From assembly GCF_020686945.1 (NCBI RefSeq), contig NZ_JAJEPR010000008.1:1-64000 (forward strand): a stretch of 64,000 bases of DNA. The letters are read 5' to 3'. Below, piece by piece: positions 23,126 through 31,732 of this stretch (its first letter is position 1; each line of letters starts with the position of its first letter). The notes beneath the pieces are model-generated. The model was not told the origin of the DNA, did no database searches, and worked only from the letters and a program-made list of their open reading frames with translations. Origin of the DNA: Limivivens faecihominis (GTDB taxonomy: Bacteria; Bacillota; Clostridia; Lachnospirales; Lachnospiraceae). Both the position numbers and the translations under genes were made by a program.

Positions 23126-23992
23126 ATGAAACTAGGTGGTATCGTCCCGGCATTGGTAACGCCATATGACGGGGAAGGAAAAGTCAACTATGAAATGCTG
23201 AAAAAGCTGGTGGAAGTGCTTCTGGAGGATGGAGCCGACGGTTTCTATGTGACAGGAAGTACCGGTGAGTGCTTTCTTCTGAGCGAGGAGGAGAGAATCA
23301 AAATCACAGCGACGGTGGCAGAGACCGTGAACGGACGGGTTCCCATTGTGACCCATGTGGGAATGATCGGTGCCGCTCAGGCTGCAAAGCTTGCAAAAGA
23401 AGCAGAAAGGGCAGGAGCCACCGCAGTCTCCAGCGTTCCGCCTTTCTATTACAATTTCAAGCTGGAAGAGCTGGTTCGTTACTATACGGCGATCTCCGAT
23501 GCGACAACCCTTCCGGTGATGGTTTACAACATTCCCAGGTATTCCGGCGTGATCATCAATGCCGACAACCTGGGCGAGATTAAAAAGAGCTGCCGGGTGG
23601 AGGGCATCAAATATACCGATTCCAATCTCTACGAGCTCGAACGCATCCGCACCCGCTATCCGGAAATGACCGTAATGTTCGGTCAGGATGAATCTTTCCT
23701 GTATTCCCTTCCGGTAGGAGTGAACGGAGCCATCGGAAGCACTTACAACTTCATGCTGAAAAAATTCAAACGAATCTGGAATGCCTATCACGAAGGCCGC
23801 CAGGAAGAGGCGGAAAAAATCCAGCATGAAGCCTGCAGAATTATCGACGCTCTGCTTCAGGTGAGAGATATCACGGCGGTGAAATATCTGCTGGGCCGCA
23901 AAGGAATTGTCTGTGGCGACTGCCGTTCCCCCTTCTCACCCATAACAGAAGCGCAGAAACAGTTATTAGACGGGATTGGTGATCTGGATTGA
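23126..23992 (+). CDS. nanA: N-acetylneuraminate lyase (NanA-like, DHDPS superfamily)
   Basis: A 288-residue aldolase. Schiff-base lysine K162 (EGIKYTDSNLYELERI), Y134 (VYNIPRYSGV) and the GSTGE carboxylate loop at 44-48 are in place. The GIKYTDSN...LERI stretch is closer to sialic acid lyases than to dihydrodipicolinate synthases, and the next gene is a sialidase. It would split N-acetylneuraminate into ManNAc and pyruvate. The start at 23126 fits the family's MK(x)GIxPALVTP beginning, although AGGAG directly abuts the ATG; the more distant GAAAGG may serve instead. No nanE or nanK is in the window. Confidence 0.85.
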   Translation: MKLGGIVPALVTPYDGEGKVNYEMLKKLVEVLLEDGADGFYVTGSTGECFLLSEEERIKITATVAETVNGRVPIVTHVGMIGAAQAAKLAKEAERAGATAVSSVPPFYYNFKLEELVRYYTAISDATTLPVMVYNIPRYSGVIINADNLGEIKKSCRVEGIKYTDSNLYELERIRTRYPEMTVMFGQDESFLYSLPVGVNGAIGSTYNFMLKKFKRIWNAYHEGRQEEAEKIQHEACRIIDALLQVRDITAVKYLLGRKGIVCGDCRSPFSPITEAQKQLLDGIGDLD

Positions 23993-25017
23993 TGACAGAG
24001 ACGACAACGATTTTGGAAAAAGCCGGTATCGGCGGCTATGAGGAATACCGGATTCCGGCCATTGCGGTGACGGACAGAGGAACCGTCCTGACGGCCTGGG
24101 AATCCCGGAAAGAGACGGGAAATGACTGGGCGGAGTGCCATATCACCGTCCGGAGAAGTACGGATGATGGAAAAAGTTTCGGCGAACCTCAGTATATAAA
24201 AGGAACGGTTCCTCCGGAGGAGCGGATCACATGGAACAATCCGGTGCTGATTTCCGACGGAAACCTGGTGCATCTCATTTTCTGCCAGGATTATGAAAAA
24301 ACCTGGTATACCGTCAGCGAGGATGAAGGCGAGACCTTCCGGGAGCCGGTAGAGATCACAGAAACTTTACGAAATATTCCATGGGAATGGAACGTATGCG
24401 CGACAGGCCCGGGCCACGGTATCCTGACGAAAGCCGGACTTCTGGTAGTACCGATCTGGCTGGCCATGGGGAAAGTTCATGAGAGAAAAGGCAAATTGGT
24501 ACGGGACCATTTCCCGTCAGTAGCCGGCTGTATCTATAGCGAGGACCACGGAAAAACCTGGCTTCCCGGCTTTTTCACAAGAGGTGTGGAAAATGCCAAC
24601 GAGACGACGGTGGCGGAAATGGCGAGCGGAAAGCTTTTATTCAATTTCCGGAATGAACGGTTTGAGCGCTGTCGGGTCATGGGAATCACCCAGGCAGTTC
24701 CGACGAAACTCGAGACTGTCTGGAGCGAGACACAGCTTCCGGATCCGACCTGCTGTGGAAGTATGGAAAGTGAAGATGGCACGCTTTATTTTGTAAACTG
24801 TGCGAACCATGATATGAATATTTTTTACGCACCGCGGATTCATCTGACTTTATATAGAAGCAACGACGATGCCCGCACCTGGGAGGCTCTGGAGGAGATC
24901 GATCCCTGCGGCGGTTATGCGGATCTGGCGATCCACGAAAATGCGGCGTATATCCTTTATGAGCAAACAGTGAACGGAACGATACAGGAGCTTTTGCTGA
25001 AAAAAGTGCTTCTGTAA
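23992..25017 (+). CDS. Sialidase (BNR/Asp-box, GH33-like), cytoplasmic
   Basis: A 341-residue six-bladed propeller protein. The RIP motif with the first catalytic arginine is at EEYRIPAI (about residue 19-24), and Asp-boxes occur as STDDGKSF, VSEDEGETF, YSEDHGKTW and a weak SNDDARTW. There is no signal peptide or membrane anchor, so it would act inside the cell on imported sialylated oligosaccharides. The ATG overlaps the lyase stop by one base (TGATG), showing tight coupling. A related cytoplasmic hydrolase on another acidic sugar cannot be excluded. Confidence 0.82.
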   Translation: MTETTTILEKAGIGGYEEYRIPAIAVTDRGTVLTAWESRKETGNDWAECHITVRRSTDDGKSFGEPQYIKGTVPPEERITWNNPVLISDGNLVHLIFCQDYEKTWYTVSEDEGETFREPVEITETLRNIPWEWNVCATGPGHGILTKAGLLVVPIWLAMGKVHERKGKLVRDHFPSVAGCIYSEDHGKTWLPGFFTRGVENANETTVAEMASGKLLFNFRNERFERCRVMGITQAVPTKLETVWSETQLPDPTCCGSMESEDGTLYFVNCANHDMNIFYAPRIHLTLYRSNDDARTWEALEEIDPCGGYADLAIHENAAYILYEQTVNGTIQELLLKKVLL

Positions 25018-25041
25018 AAATAAAAAAAGGAGGAACAACAA

Positions 25042-26631
25042 ATGAAGAGAAGAAGAGAATGGTCAGCTTTGCTGGCAGGAGTTATGGCCCTTGGTGTACT
25101 TGGCGGAGGAATCAGCGTATCTGCGGATGAGGACGTTCCCACCATCGTCATTTACAATAACTCAGGCGCTTTCTCCGTAGCCGGAGCAGAGGCAGGAAGT
25201 GACAGCTCCATTTACCAGAAAATGCAGGATTACATTCTGGAGCAGACCGGAGTGAAAGTTGAAATCATCATGCCTCCCTCCGATGCAGGCGCACAGACCG
25301 AAAAACTCAACCTTCTGCTGGCAGGCGGCGATCAGATCGATGCCTGGTGGGGAGACTGGAGAGATTATGCGAAAGACGGCATCATCCTTCCGCTGACTGA
25401 CTACATTCAGGCGCCGGAAGCAAAAGAGCTGTACGATCTCTGGGAGCCCTGGGGATCCTGGGACAGAGTAACAGACACTGACGGAACCATTTGGGCAATC
25501 CCCCGTGGAACCAACACCACCCCGTATCAGGTATTTGTACGCAATGACTGGCTGGAGCTCACCGGAATGGAAATGCCCACGACCATGGCAGAGCTGAATG
25601 AGTATCTCTATAAGATCAAAGAGCTGGATCCCTATGGAAACGGCGAGACAATCCCTCTGATCCTGGAAAAAGGCGGTTCCACAGAGGTCCTCAATACTGC
25701 GGAATCCGTTCTGCTGGGCGGTTTTGTGAAGAGTGGAAACGGCAAGTGGCTGGATGAAACAGATAATAAGGTGAAACCGGAATGGATCGCTGACGGCTAT
25801 GTGGATTTCCTGAAACAGCTGAATCAGTGGTACACCGACGGCATCATCCACAAAGAGTGCTTTACCATGGATGCTGACACCATCCGTTCCTATATTTCCA
25901 AAGGAGCCGTAGGAGCTACCTGCGCCTGGTATTCCAGAATCACCCTGACAGAGCCGACTTTAAGAGAGAATCTTGGAAACTATGAGCGTACAGAAGAGAA
26001 GCCTTATGTATGGAGCATCAACGAAGCAGGTATCACCGGCGATAACGGAAGCCTGATTCAGACGAAGGCCCTGGGCGGAACCAGCGGTCTGGTGATCAGC
26101 AGCAAGTGCAAGAATCCGGAAGCAGTTATGAAATTTGTGGAATGGTCCTTCCAGTGGGAAAATTACACAACAGAAGCTTACGGTCCGGAAGGCGAATACT
26201 GGAAATATAATCCGGATGTAGAAAACGCTGAAGAGAACAAAAATATCATCCCCATCGAGGGCGGTCCCACCTACGCAAGAGATTTCCTGGTATCTTTAGG
26301 CCTGCCGCTTGAAGTACAGACCTCTGAATATGATGAGGAAGGATATCAGCTCATGCACAACTTCTGGCTTCAGGAGCATCTGGACGATTTCGATGCAACT
26401 CTGGATCCGGGAATCGAAGGGGATATCAACTGGGATACCGACGCTCTGGCAGAGAATATCCCCATGCTGAATGACCTGAATACCTACAAAGACGAAGAGC
26501 TGATCAAATTTGTAAACGGCACAAGATCTTTCGATACCTGGGATCAGTTCCTGGAAGAGTGCGATGGAATAGGATTACAGGATTACATCAATGAGTATAC
26601 CAGACAGTATCAGGAGCAGAAAGAAAGCTAA
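25042..26631 (+). CDS. ABC transporter substrate-binding protein (LplA/YtcQ-like)
   Basis: A 529-residue binding protein, longer than the usual 420, as in the YtcQ/LplA group that pairs with LplB/LplC permeases. Signal peptide MKRRREWSALLAGVMALGVL with cleavage near SVSA-DED; no lipobox cysteine. AAAGGAGG lies before the ATG. The context (lyase, sialidase) suggests sialic acid or sialylated sugar as cargo. A stem-loop follows before the permeases. Confidence 0.88.
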   Translation: MKRRREWSALLAGVMALGVLGGGISVSADEDVPTIVIYNNSGAFSVAGAEAGSDSSIYQKMQDYILEQTGVKVEIIMPPSDAGAQTEKLNLLLAGGDQIDAWWGDWRDYAKDGIILPLTDYIQAPEAKELYDLWEPWGSWDRVTDTDGTIWAIPRGTNTTPYQVFVRNDWLELTGMEMPTTMAELNEYLYKIKELDPYGNGETIPLILEKGGSTEVLNTAESVLLGGFVKSGNGKWLDETDNKVKPEWIADGYVDFLKQLNQWYTDGIIHKECFTMDADTIRSYISKGAVGATCAWYSRITLTEPTLRENLGNYERTEEKPYVWSINEAGITGDNGSLIQTKALGGTSGLVISSKCKNPEAVMKFVEWSFQWENYTTEAYGPEGEYWKYNPDVENAEENKNIIPIEGGPTYARDFLVSLGLPLEVQTSEYDEEGYQLMHNFWLQEHLDDFDATLDPGIEGDINWDTDALAENIPMLNDLNTYKDEELIKFVNGTRSFDTWDQFLEECDGIGLQDYINEYTRQYQEQKES

Positions 26632-26651
26632 GCGTAATGTTATGAGTGAGC

Positions 26652-26675
26652 GGGCGGCCGGGCAACCAGCCGCCT
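26652..26675 (+). promoter_or_regulatory. Intercistronic stem-loop after binding-protein gene
   Basis: GGCGGC pairs with GCCGCC around a 10-base loop, with no T-run. Same position relative to the genes as the stem-loops at 3091 and 52259. Confidence 0.6.
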
Positions 26676-26697
26676 GTATAACTAAAGGAGACCTGAT

Positions 26698-27621
26698 ATG
26701 AAAAAAAAGAAAAACTTGTTTTATTACCTGAAGAAAGACCGTTTTATTTATCTGTTAATGCTGCCAGGCCTGATCTGGTATCTGGTATTCCGCTATTTTC
26801 CCATGCTGGGAATTGTTATTGCTTTTGAAGACTATAAACCGTTCTGGGGAATCGAAGGAATCTTTACTTCAAACTGGGTAGGATTCAAACATTTCATTAA
26901 ATTTTTCCAGTCCCCTTATTTCTTCCGACTGATGAAAAATACTCTCCTGCTGAGTATTTACACTCTGGTATGGAGCTTTCCGATAGCCATTATTCTGGCA
27001 CTTTTTATCAATGAACTGAAATGTAAAATTTTCCAGAAAACGGTTCAGACTGTATCTTATCTGCCGCATTTCCTTTCCACTGTTATCGTCTGCGGAATGA
27101 TCCGAACCCTGGTGTCTGTGGACGGTGGGCTGGTCAATGCGATTGTGAAATTTTTCGGCGGAGAGGCGATGCCGTTTCTCGGAATGCCGGAATATTTCCG
27201 GACAATTTACACAGTTTCAGAAGTCTGGCAGAGCGTCGGCTGGGACAGCATCGTATTTATCGCAGCGATGGCCGCCATCGACCAGGAGCTCTATGAGGCT
27301 GCCATGGTGGACGGTGCAGGCGTTCTCAAGAGAATGTGGCATATAACGATTCCGGGAATCATGCCGGTTATCACAATCATGCTGATCCTCAAAGTGGGAA
27401 ATATCCTGAATCTGGGCTATGAAAAAGTCCTGCTTCTCTATTCTCCGCAGGTTTACTCCACAGCGGACGTTATCAGCACTTATGTATACCGGGAAGGCGT
27501 GGTAAATCAGAATTACTCCTTTGCGACAGCGGTAAATCTGTTTACCTCCGTGATTTCTCTGATTCTTGTTCTCGGAACAAATAAGATCACGAAAAAATTA
27601 GGACAGGAGGGCATCTGGTGA
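26698..27621 (+). CDS. ABC transporter permease (LplB type)
   Basis: A 307-residue membrane subunit with six helices. FYYLKKDRFIYLLMLPGLIW, RYFPMLGIVIAFEDYKPF and the EAA loop YEAAMVDGAGVLKRMWHITIPG are usual for LplB-like permeases. AAAGGAG precedes the ATG. It overlaps the next gene by 4 bases (GTGA). No ATPase in the operon. Confidence 0.92.
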   Translation: MKKKKNLFYYLKKDRFIYLLMLPGLIWYLVFRYFPMLGIVIAFEDYKPFWGIEGIFTSNWVGFKHFIKFFQSPYFFRLMKNTLLLSIYTLVWSFPIAIILALFINELKCKIFQKTVQTVSYLPHFLSTVIVCGMIRTLVSVDGGLVNAIVKFFGGEAMPFLGMPEYFRTIYTVSEVWQSVGWDSIVFIAAMAAIDQELYEAAMVDGAGVLKRMWHITIPGIMPVITIMLILKVGNILNLGYEKVLLLYSPQVYSTADVISTYVYREGVVNQNYSFATAVNLFTSVISLILVLGTNKITKKLGQEGIW

Positions 27622-28508
27622 AAAAGAAAAAATTATCAGGGGAAACAATTTTTCAGATCGTAGATGTGATCGTGATGTGCCTGTTCATGGTACTGGTCAT
27701 CGTTCCGGTATTTACCGTAGTTATGACTTCTTTTGTGAGTGAGGCGGAGATCGCCAGAAGAGGAACGTTTATCATCATTCCTGAAAAATTTGATTTTTCC
27801 GCTTACAAAATGCTCCTCGCCAGTGGAAAAAATATCGCGAGAGCTTATGGAAACACCCTGTTCCGCGTGGTGATCGGAACTGCGCTGAACCTGGTCTTTA
27901 CGATCACACTGTCCTATGGACTTTCCAGAGAAGGTTTAAAAGGAAGGACTTTTCTGACAGGCTTTGTATTTTTTACCATGTTGTTTTCCGGTGGAATGAT
28001 TCCGACATTCATTCTGGTCAAAGGTGTAGGCCTTATTGATTCCCGCTGGGCTATGGTTCTTCCCTGCTTGATCAATACCTGGAACCTTCTGATCATGAGA
28101 AATTTCTTCTACGGGATTCCCAAGAGCCTGGAGGAGGCGGCTGTTATCGATGGAGCAAATGATGCACAGGTCCTGGTAAAGATTGTGCTTCCGCTTTCCA
28201 AAGCTTCCATCGCAACGATCGGCCTTTTCTATGCAGTAAGCCACTGGAACGCCTGGTTTGATGCCATGCTCTACATCAACACCACGGCTCTGCTCCCCAT
28301 GCAGAACATCCTCCGGAATATCATCACGGCGGCTTCCAGTATCGGAGACCTGGGCGCAGAAGCATACAACTCCCTGGATGTGGTACCGCCATCCCAGGCC
28401 ATCCGTGCCGCAACCATCGTAATCACAACGCTGCCCATCCTGGTGGCATATCCGTTTGTACAGAAATATTTTGTAAAAGGTGTAATGGTAGGTTCTGTAA
28501 AAGGCTGA
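27618..28508 (+). CDS. ABC transporter permease (LplC/YtcP type)
   Basis: A 296-residue partner permease starting at GTG 27618, with GGAGG 8 bases before. The EAA loop is LEEAAVIDGANDAQVLVKIVLPL and the C-terminus ends YPFVQKYFVKGVMVGSVKG, which is typical. It closes the operon; its last codons form the left stem of the terminator. Confidence 0.92.
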   Translation: MKKKKLSGETIFQIVDVIVMCLFMVLVIVPVFTVVMTSFVSEAEIARRGTFIIIPEKFDFSAYKMLLASGKNIARAYGNTLFRVVIGTALNLVFTITLSYGLSREGLKGRTFLTGFVFFTMLFSGGMIPTFILVKGVGLIDSRWAMVLPCLINTWNLLIMRNFFYGIPKSLEEAAVIDGANDAQVLVKIVLPLSKASIATIGLFYAVSHWNAWFDAMLYINTTALLPMQNILRNIITAASSIGDLGAEAYNSLDVVPPSQAIRAATIVITTLPILVAYPFVQKYFVKGVMVGSVKG

Positions 28509-28529
28509 CTGATTTGTGGTCAGCCTTTT
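28499..28529 (+). terminator. Terminator of the sialic-acid-type operon
   Basis: AAAAGGCTGAC pairs with GTCAGCCTTTT, overlapping the last codons of the permease gene. Confidence 0.85.
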
Positions 28530-28595
28530 AATTTGATGGTTTTGCAATCATATAATAGAAATAAACATAATTTAAATATGTTTACGGGGTATTCC

Positions 28596-28935
28596 ATGAC
28601 AAATCCCGGAGATTTATCGGAATATTTTGGCTTTACAGAGCAGGAAGTAAAATCACTTTGCGATGAATATCATATGAGTTTTCAGGAAGCGAAAGCATGG
28701 TATGAATGATATGACGACCTTTGCGACAAGGGATGATGTTCTGACGCTGCTGATTCATTTAGGTTATCTGACGTATAACAGTGAAAGACATACGGCATCG
28801 ATTCCTAACCGTGAAGTTTCTCAGGAATACATGAATGCAATCAGCACAATGAACTGGCATGATGTAATTTCATCGGTAAATGCTTCCAGAAAACTTTTGG
28901 AAGCAATGTGGAATATCGAAAAAATAACAAAGTAA
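28596..28935 (+). pseudogene. Remnant of an AAA-ATPase/PD-(D/E)XK-type (DUF1703) gene
   Basis: Two fragments of one protein in different frames. The first, 28596-28709, reads YFGFTEQEVKSLCDEYHMSF and QEAKAWY; the second, 28702-28935, reads MTTFATRDDVLTLLIHLGYL and later IPNREVSQEYM. Both are recognisable parts of the AAA-ATPase-like family common in anaerobic gut bacteria. The ATPase core, the segment between the two pieces and the C-terminal end are missing. An internal deletion with frameshift is the simplest reading. Confidence 0.75.
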
Positions 28936-28985
28936 AACTTCCCGGACGAATAAGGTTTGATATCTTATTCGTCCGGGAAGTTTTT
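28936..28985 (+). terminator. Strong terminator after the pseudogene
   Basis: A 19-bp perfect stem (arms 28936-28954 and 28963-28981) followed by five T. The gene end kept its terminator although the gene is broken. Confidence 0.88.
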
Positions 28986-29043
28986 ATAGGGTTGTTAATC
29001 GGATTCTCAATCTTTCACCGGATTTCGTGAAATCCGCTTCACA

Positions 29044-29646
29044 TCACCACGCCGGACTGGAAATTTTCAGTCCGGATTTTTTAAGGGCCGGAAGAAGGGC
29101 ATTATAAAGGATAACGACCAGGATGGTGGAAGCAACGGCATTTACAAAAGTAGTAGCGGTGCTCCATTTGGCAAGAACGGAAGCCATCTCCTGGGGCTGG
29201 CCTAAGATGTACTGTTTGTAGAAGTAACCAACCAGCGGATCGAAGATGACATTGAAGCCAAGACCTGCGATGGAGGAGATCAGGCTCCATTTGAAGATGT
29301 ATTTTTTGTCCGTGCTCTCACTAATGTGAGCAATCTTGTGGGCAACCAGACCGGTGATCAGACCGATGCAGAACTTCAGGACAAACGTCTTGGGAGCTCC
29401 GGTGATATAAACCGGATCCATCAGGTCGGCGATTGTCATGCCGACAGCTCCGGCCAGTCCGCCATAACCGCCTCCGAGAAGCAGTGCGGCCAGAACACAG
29501 AAGGCATTTCCAAGATGCAGGGAAGTGGCATCTCCGCCGGGCATGGGGATCTTGATCTGCAGGAAGGTAAAGATAACATAGCACAGAGCGGCGAAAAGTG
29601 CCGTCAGGGCTAATTTCTGGATTTGATCGTGTGATTTACTGTTCAT
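29044..29646 (-). CDS. ECF transporter S component (substrate-binding, riboflavin-type family)
   Basis: A 200-residue membrane protein with about six helices. The LHLGNAFCVLAALLLGGGYG and GLAGAVGMTIADLMDP segments match the ECF S-component family PF07155-like proteins, which capture a vitamin or similar small molecule and dock on a shared EcfAAT module, not in this window. AGAGGAGAAGC stands before the ATG. No riboswitch was seen upstream, so the cargo is unknown. A hairpin with a T-run on the plus strand (29052-29082) overlaps its 3' end and may stop read-through from the left. Confidence 0.85.
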   Translation of the reverse strand: MNSKSHDQIQKLALTALFAALCYVIFTFLQIKIPMPGGDATSLHLGNAFCVLAALLLGGGYGGLAGAVGMTIADLMDPVYITGAPKTFVLKFCIGLITGLVAHKIAHISESTDKKYIFKWSLISSIAGLGFNVIFDPLVGYFYKQYILGQPQEMASVLAKWSTATTFVNAVASTILVVILYNALLPALKKSGLKISSPAW

Positions 29647-29746
29647 AAGCTTCTCCTCTTTTCTTTGTTTTCCATCTACTGGAATGTTATCGCTATCTTA
29701 TACTGTAAGTGGATGGATTTAAATAGCCAATTCTGAAAAAAATAAC

Positions 29747-29758
29747 CATACCAGTATG
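29747..29758. promoter_or_regulatory. Short palindrome in the divergent region before the response regulator
   Basis: CATAC-CA-GTATG lies between the divergent ECF gene and the response-regulator gene. It could be an operator, but no promoter next to it could be fixed with confidence. Confidence 0.25.
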
Positions 29759-29841
29759 AACGCTTTCGTCCTTTTCAGAAAAAAATACCAAATTTAAAAA
29801 AAGATGATAGAATGGTGTCAGATCAAGAGGAGGTAAATGAT

Positions 29842-30519
29842 ATGTATCGGATCATGCTTGTGGAAGACGATGCCACCATTGTGGATATCTTGTCCCGTCA
29901 GCTGGAAAAATGGGGATATCTTGTCCGGGCTGTGCAGGATTTTGACCGGGTGATGGAAGAATTTCGGGAATTTCAGCCCCAGCTGGTGCTGATGGATCTG
30001 TCGCTCCCTTTTTTCAATGGCTATTACTGGTGTACGGAGATCCGGAAGATCAGCCGGGTACCGGTGCTTTTTCTTTCTTCGGCATCGGACGATATGAATC
30101 TTATCATGGCCATCAATATGGGAGCAGATGATTTTATTGCCAAACCCTTTAAGTTTGAAGTGGTGCTGGCAAAGATCCAGGCTATTATCAGGAGAACGTA
30201 CGATTTCGGAAGAGATCTGAATACGTTGAACTGTCGGGGAGTCACCCTGAACCTTGGGGATGGAGTGGTTTCCTTTGGGGAAGAAAAACTGGAGCTTTCC
30301 AGAAACGAATATAAAATCCTGGAAATTCTCATGAAGAAAAAAGGAAATGTGGTGCCGAGAGAAGACCTGATCCAGGCACTCTGGGATACGGAGGAATTTA
30401 TTGATGAAAACACTCTGACGGTAAATGTTGCCAGGCTTCGGCAGAGATTGAAACAGATCGGAGTGGAAGAACTGATCTCTACCAGAAAAGGTGTGGGGTA
30501 TCTGATCATGGAACCGTAA
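29842..30519 (+). CDS. bceR: Response regulator of BceR/OmpR type
   Basis: A 225-residue regulator. Receiver domain with acidic pocket E8-D9-D10, phospho-acceptor D52 (LVLMDLSLP) and the conserved K in IAKPFKF; winged-helix DNA-binding domain from about residue 130 (LELSRNEYKILEILMKKKGN, VNVARLRQRLKQ, STRKGVGYLI). ATG 29842 follows GAGGAGG. With the downstream kinase and ABC genes it forms a peptide-antibiotic sensing module; a BceR-like site lies before the ABC genes (31586). Confidence 0.92.
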   Translation: MYRIMLVEDDATIVDILSRQLEKWGYLVRAVQDFDRVMEEFREFQPQLVLMDLSLPFFNGYYWCTEIRKISRVPVLFLSSASDDMNLIMAINMGADDFIAKPFKFEVVLAKIQAIIRRTYDFGRDLNTLNCRGVTLNLGDGVVSFGEEKLELSRNEYKILEILMKKKGNVVPREDLIQALWDTEEFIDENTLTVNVARLRQRLKQIGVEELISTRKGVGYLIMEP

Positions 30520-30555
30520 AGGTACGGTCTGTCTTAGAAAGGATTTTTTATATTT

Positions 30556-31548
30556 ATGAAAGAACTGTGTGATTTTTTAAGAGAGAAACGCCAGCTTCTC
30601 TTTTTTCTGCTGTTTTTTGAGGGGTCTCTCTGCCTGATCTATGGTCTTTACGGGCTGCCCTGGGGACCGGCCGGTTATACCTGCCTGGTGACAGCAGTTG
30701 TGACACTGGGATTTCTGATGGCAGGATTTTTCAGATGGGAAAGGAAAAGACGGCAGCTGCTGATCCTGAAAAGGCAGGCAGAACAGTCTCTTGAAACCGC
30801 AGATCTTCCGAAAGCGGAGACACCATTGGAGAAAATCTATCAGGAAATCATTCAGGATCAGGAAAAACGTTGTCAGAGAGAGCAGAAAGAAAGCAGGGAG
30901 AAGCTTGTACGGTCCAGGGAATACTATACGCGCTGGAGCCATCAGATCAAAACGCCCATTGCAGCGATGGAACTTTTGCTTCAGGAGGAACCGGCAGATG
31001 TCCGGGCACTGAAGAGGGAGCTTCTGAAAACCAGTCAGTATGTGGAGATGGCACTTTCTTATCAGCGGATGGAAGGAGACGGCAATGATCTGGTGATTCA
31101 GAGGTATGAACTCCGGCCGGTAGTGATGCAGGCAGTGAAAAAGGTCAGCCCGCTTCTGATACACAAGCATATCTCGTTTTCAGCAGGTGATCTGTCGGGT
31201 GAGGTGCTGACTGATGAAAAATGGCTGGTCTTTGTGCTGGAACAGCTTCTGACCAATGCTTCCAAATATACAAAGGAGGGCGGCAGTGTCCGGATCGGGA
31301 AAGAGAATGGGCTGCTCGTGCTCCGCGATACGGGGATCGGAATCCGCCCGGAGGATCTTCCGAGGATTTTTGAATGGGGCTATACGGGCTACAACGGCCG
31401 CCTGGACAAGCGTTCCACTGGGGTTGGTCTGGCACTGGTGAAGCAGGTGATGGAGATGCTGGGAAACAAAATGGAGATCCGCTCCGTTCTGGGAGAGGGA
31501 ACGGAGGTGTTTCTGGATCTTCGGAGGACAGAACTGGAGGCAGAGTGA
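30556..31548 (+). CDS. bceS: Intramembrane-sensing histidine kinase (BceS type)
   Basis: A 330-residue kinase with two N-terminal helices (about 14-35 and 40-62) and almost no outside loop, as in kinases that sense through their ABC partner. Phospho-acceptor H129 is in YYTRWSHQIKTPIAAM; N-box LLTNASKYT, G1 DTGIGI and G2 GVGLALVKQ are intact. It lies 36 bases after the regulator gene. Confidence 0.92.
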   Translation: MKELCDFLREKRQLLFFLLFFEGSLCLIYGLYGLPWGPAGYTCLVTAVVTLGFLMAGFFRWERKRRQLLILKRQAEQSLETADLPKAETPLEKIYQEIIQDQEKRCQREQKESREKLVRSREYYTRWSHQIKTPIAAMELLLQEEPADVRALKRELLKTSQYVEMALSYQRMEGDGNDLVIQRYELRPVVMQAVKKVSPLLIHKHISFSAGDLSGEVLTDEKWLVFVLEQLLTNASKYTKEGGSVRIGKENGLLVLRDTGIGIRPEDLPRIFEWGYTGYNGRLDKRSTGVGLALVKQVMEMLGNKMEIRSVLGEGTEVFLDLRRTELEAE

Positions 31549-31585
31549 AAAGAGGCCGGATGCCGGACATTGGCAAAGGCTTTTC

Positions 31586-31659
31586 TTACGCAGATGTAAG
31601 AAATGGAAGAAGAAATGTAAGCAAAAACCATGGCAGAGCATTTCTTCTTTTTTTATACT
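31586..31659 (+). promoter_or_regulatory. BceR-like binding site and promoter of bceAB
   Basis: TTACG-CAGA-TGTAA (31586-31599) matches the known BceR pattern TTACA-N4-TGTAA apart from one base. A promoter follows: TGGCAG at 31631-31636, 17 bases, TATACT at 31654-31659. A GC hairpin (CCGCAG/CTGCGG) lies in the leader. This arrangement lets the two-component system induce the transporter separately from its own genes. Confidence 0.65.
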
Positions 31660-31732
31660 ATATTTGCAGTGAGCAATCCGCAGGCAGCAGCTGCGGGCAA
31701 AAAACAAGATCATCATATTAGGAGGCATTTCA

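Noticed and set aside
23126..23992. Lyase gene as dapA (dihydrodipicolinate synthase)
   Set aside because: The active-site neighbourhood resembles sialic acid lyases and the gene overlaps a sialidase gene; the cell also has DapL for lysine synthesis, so a real dapA is likely elsewhere.
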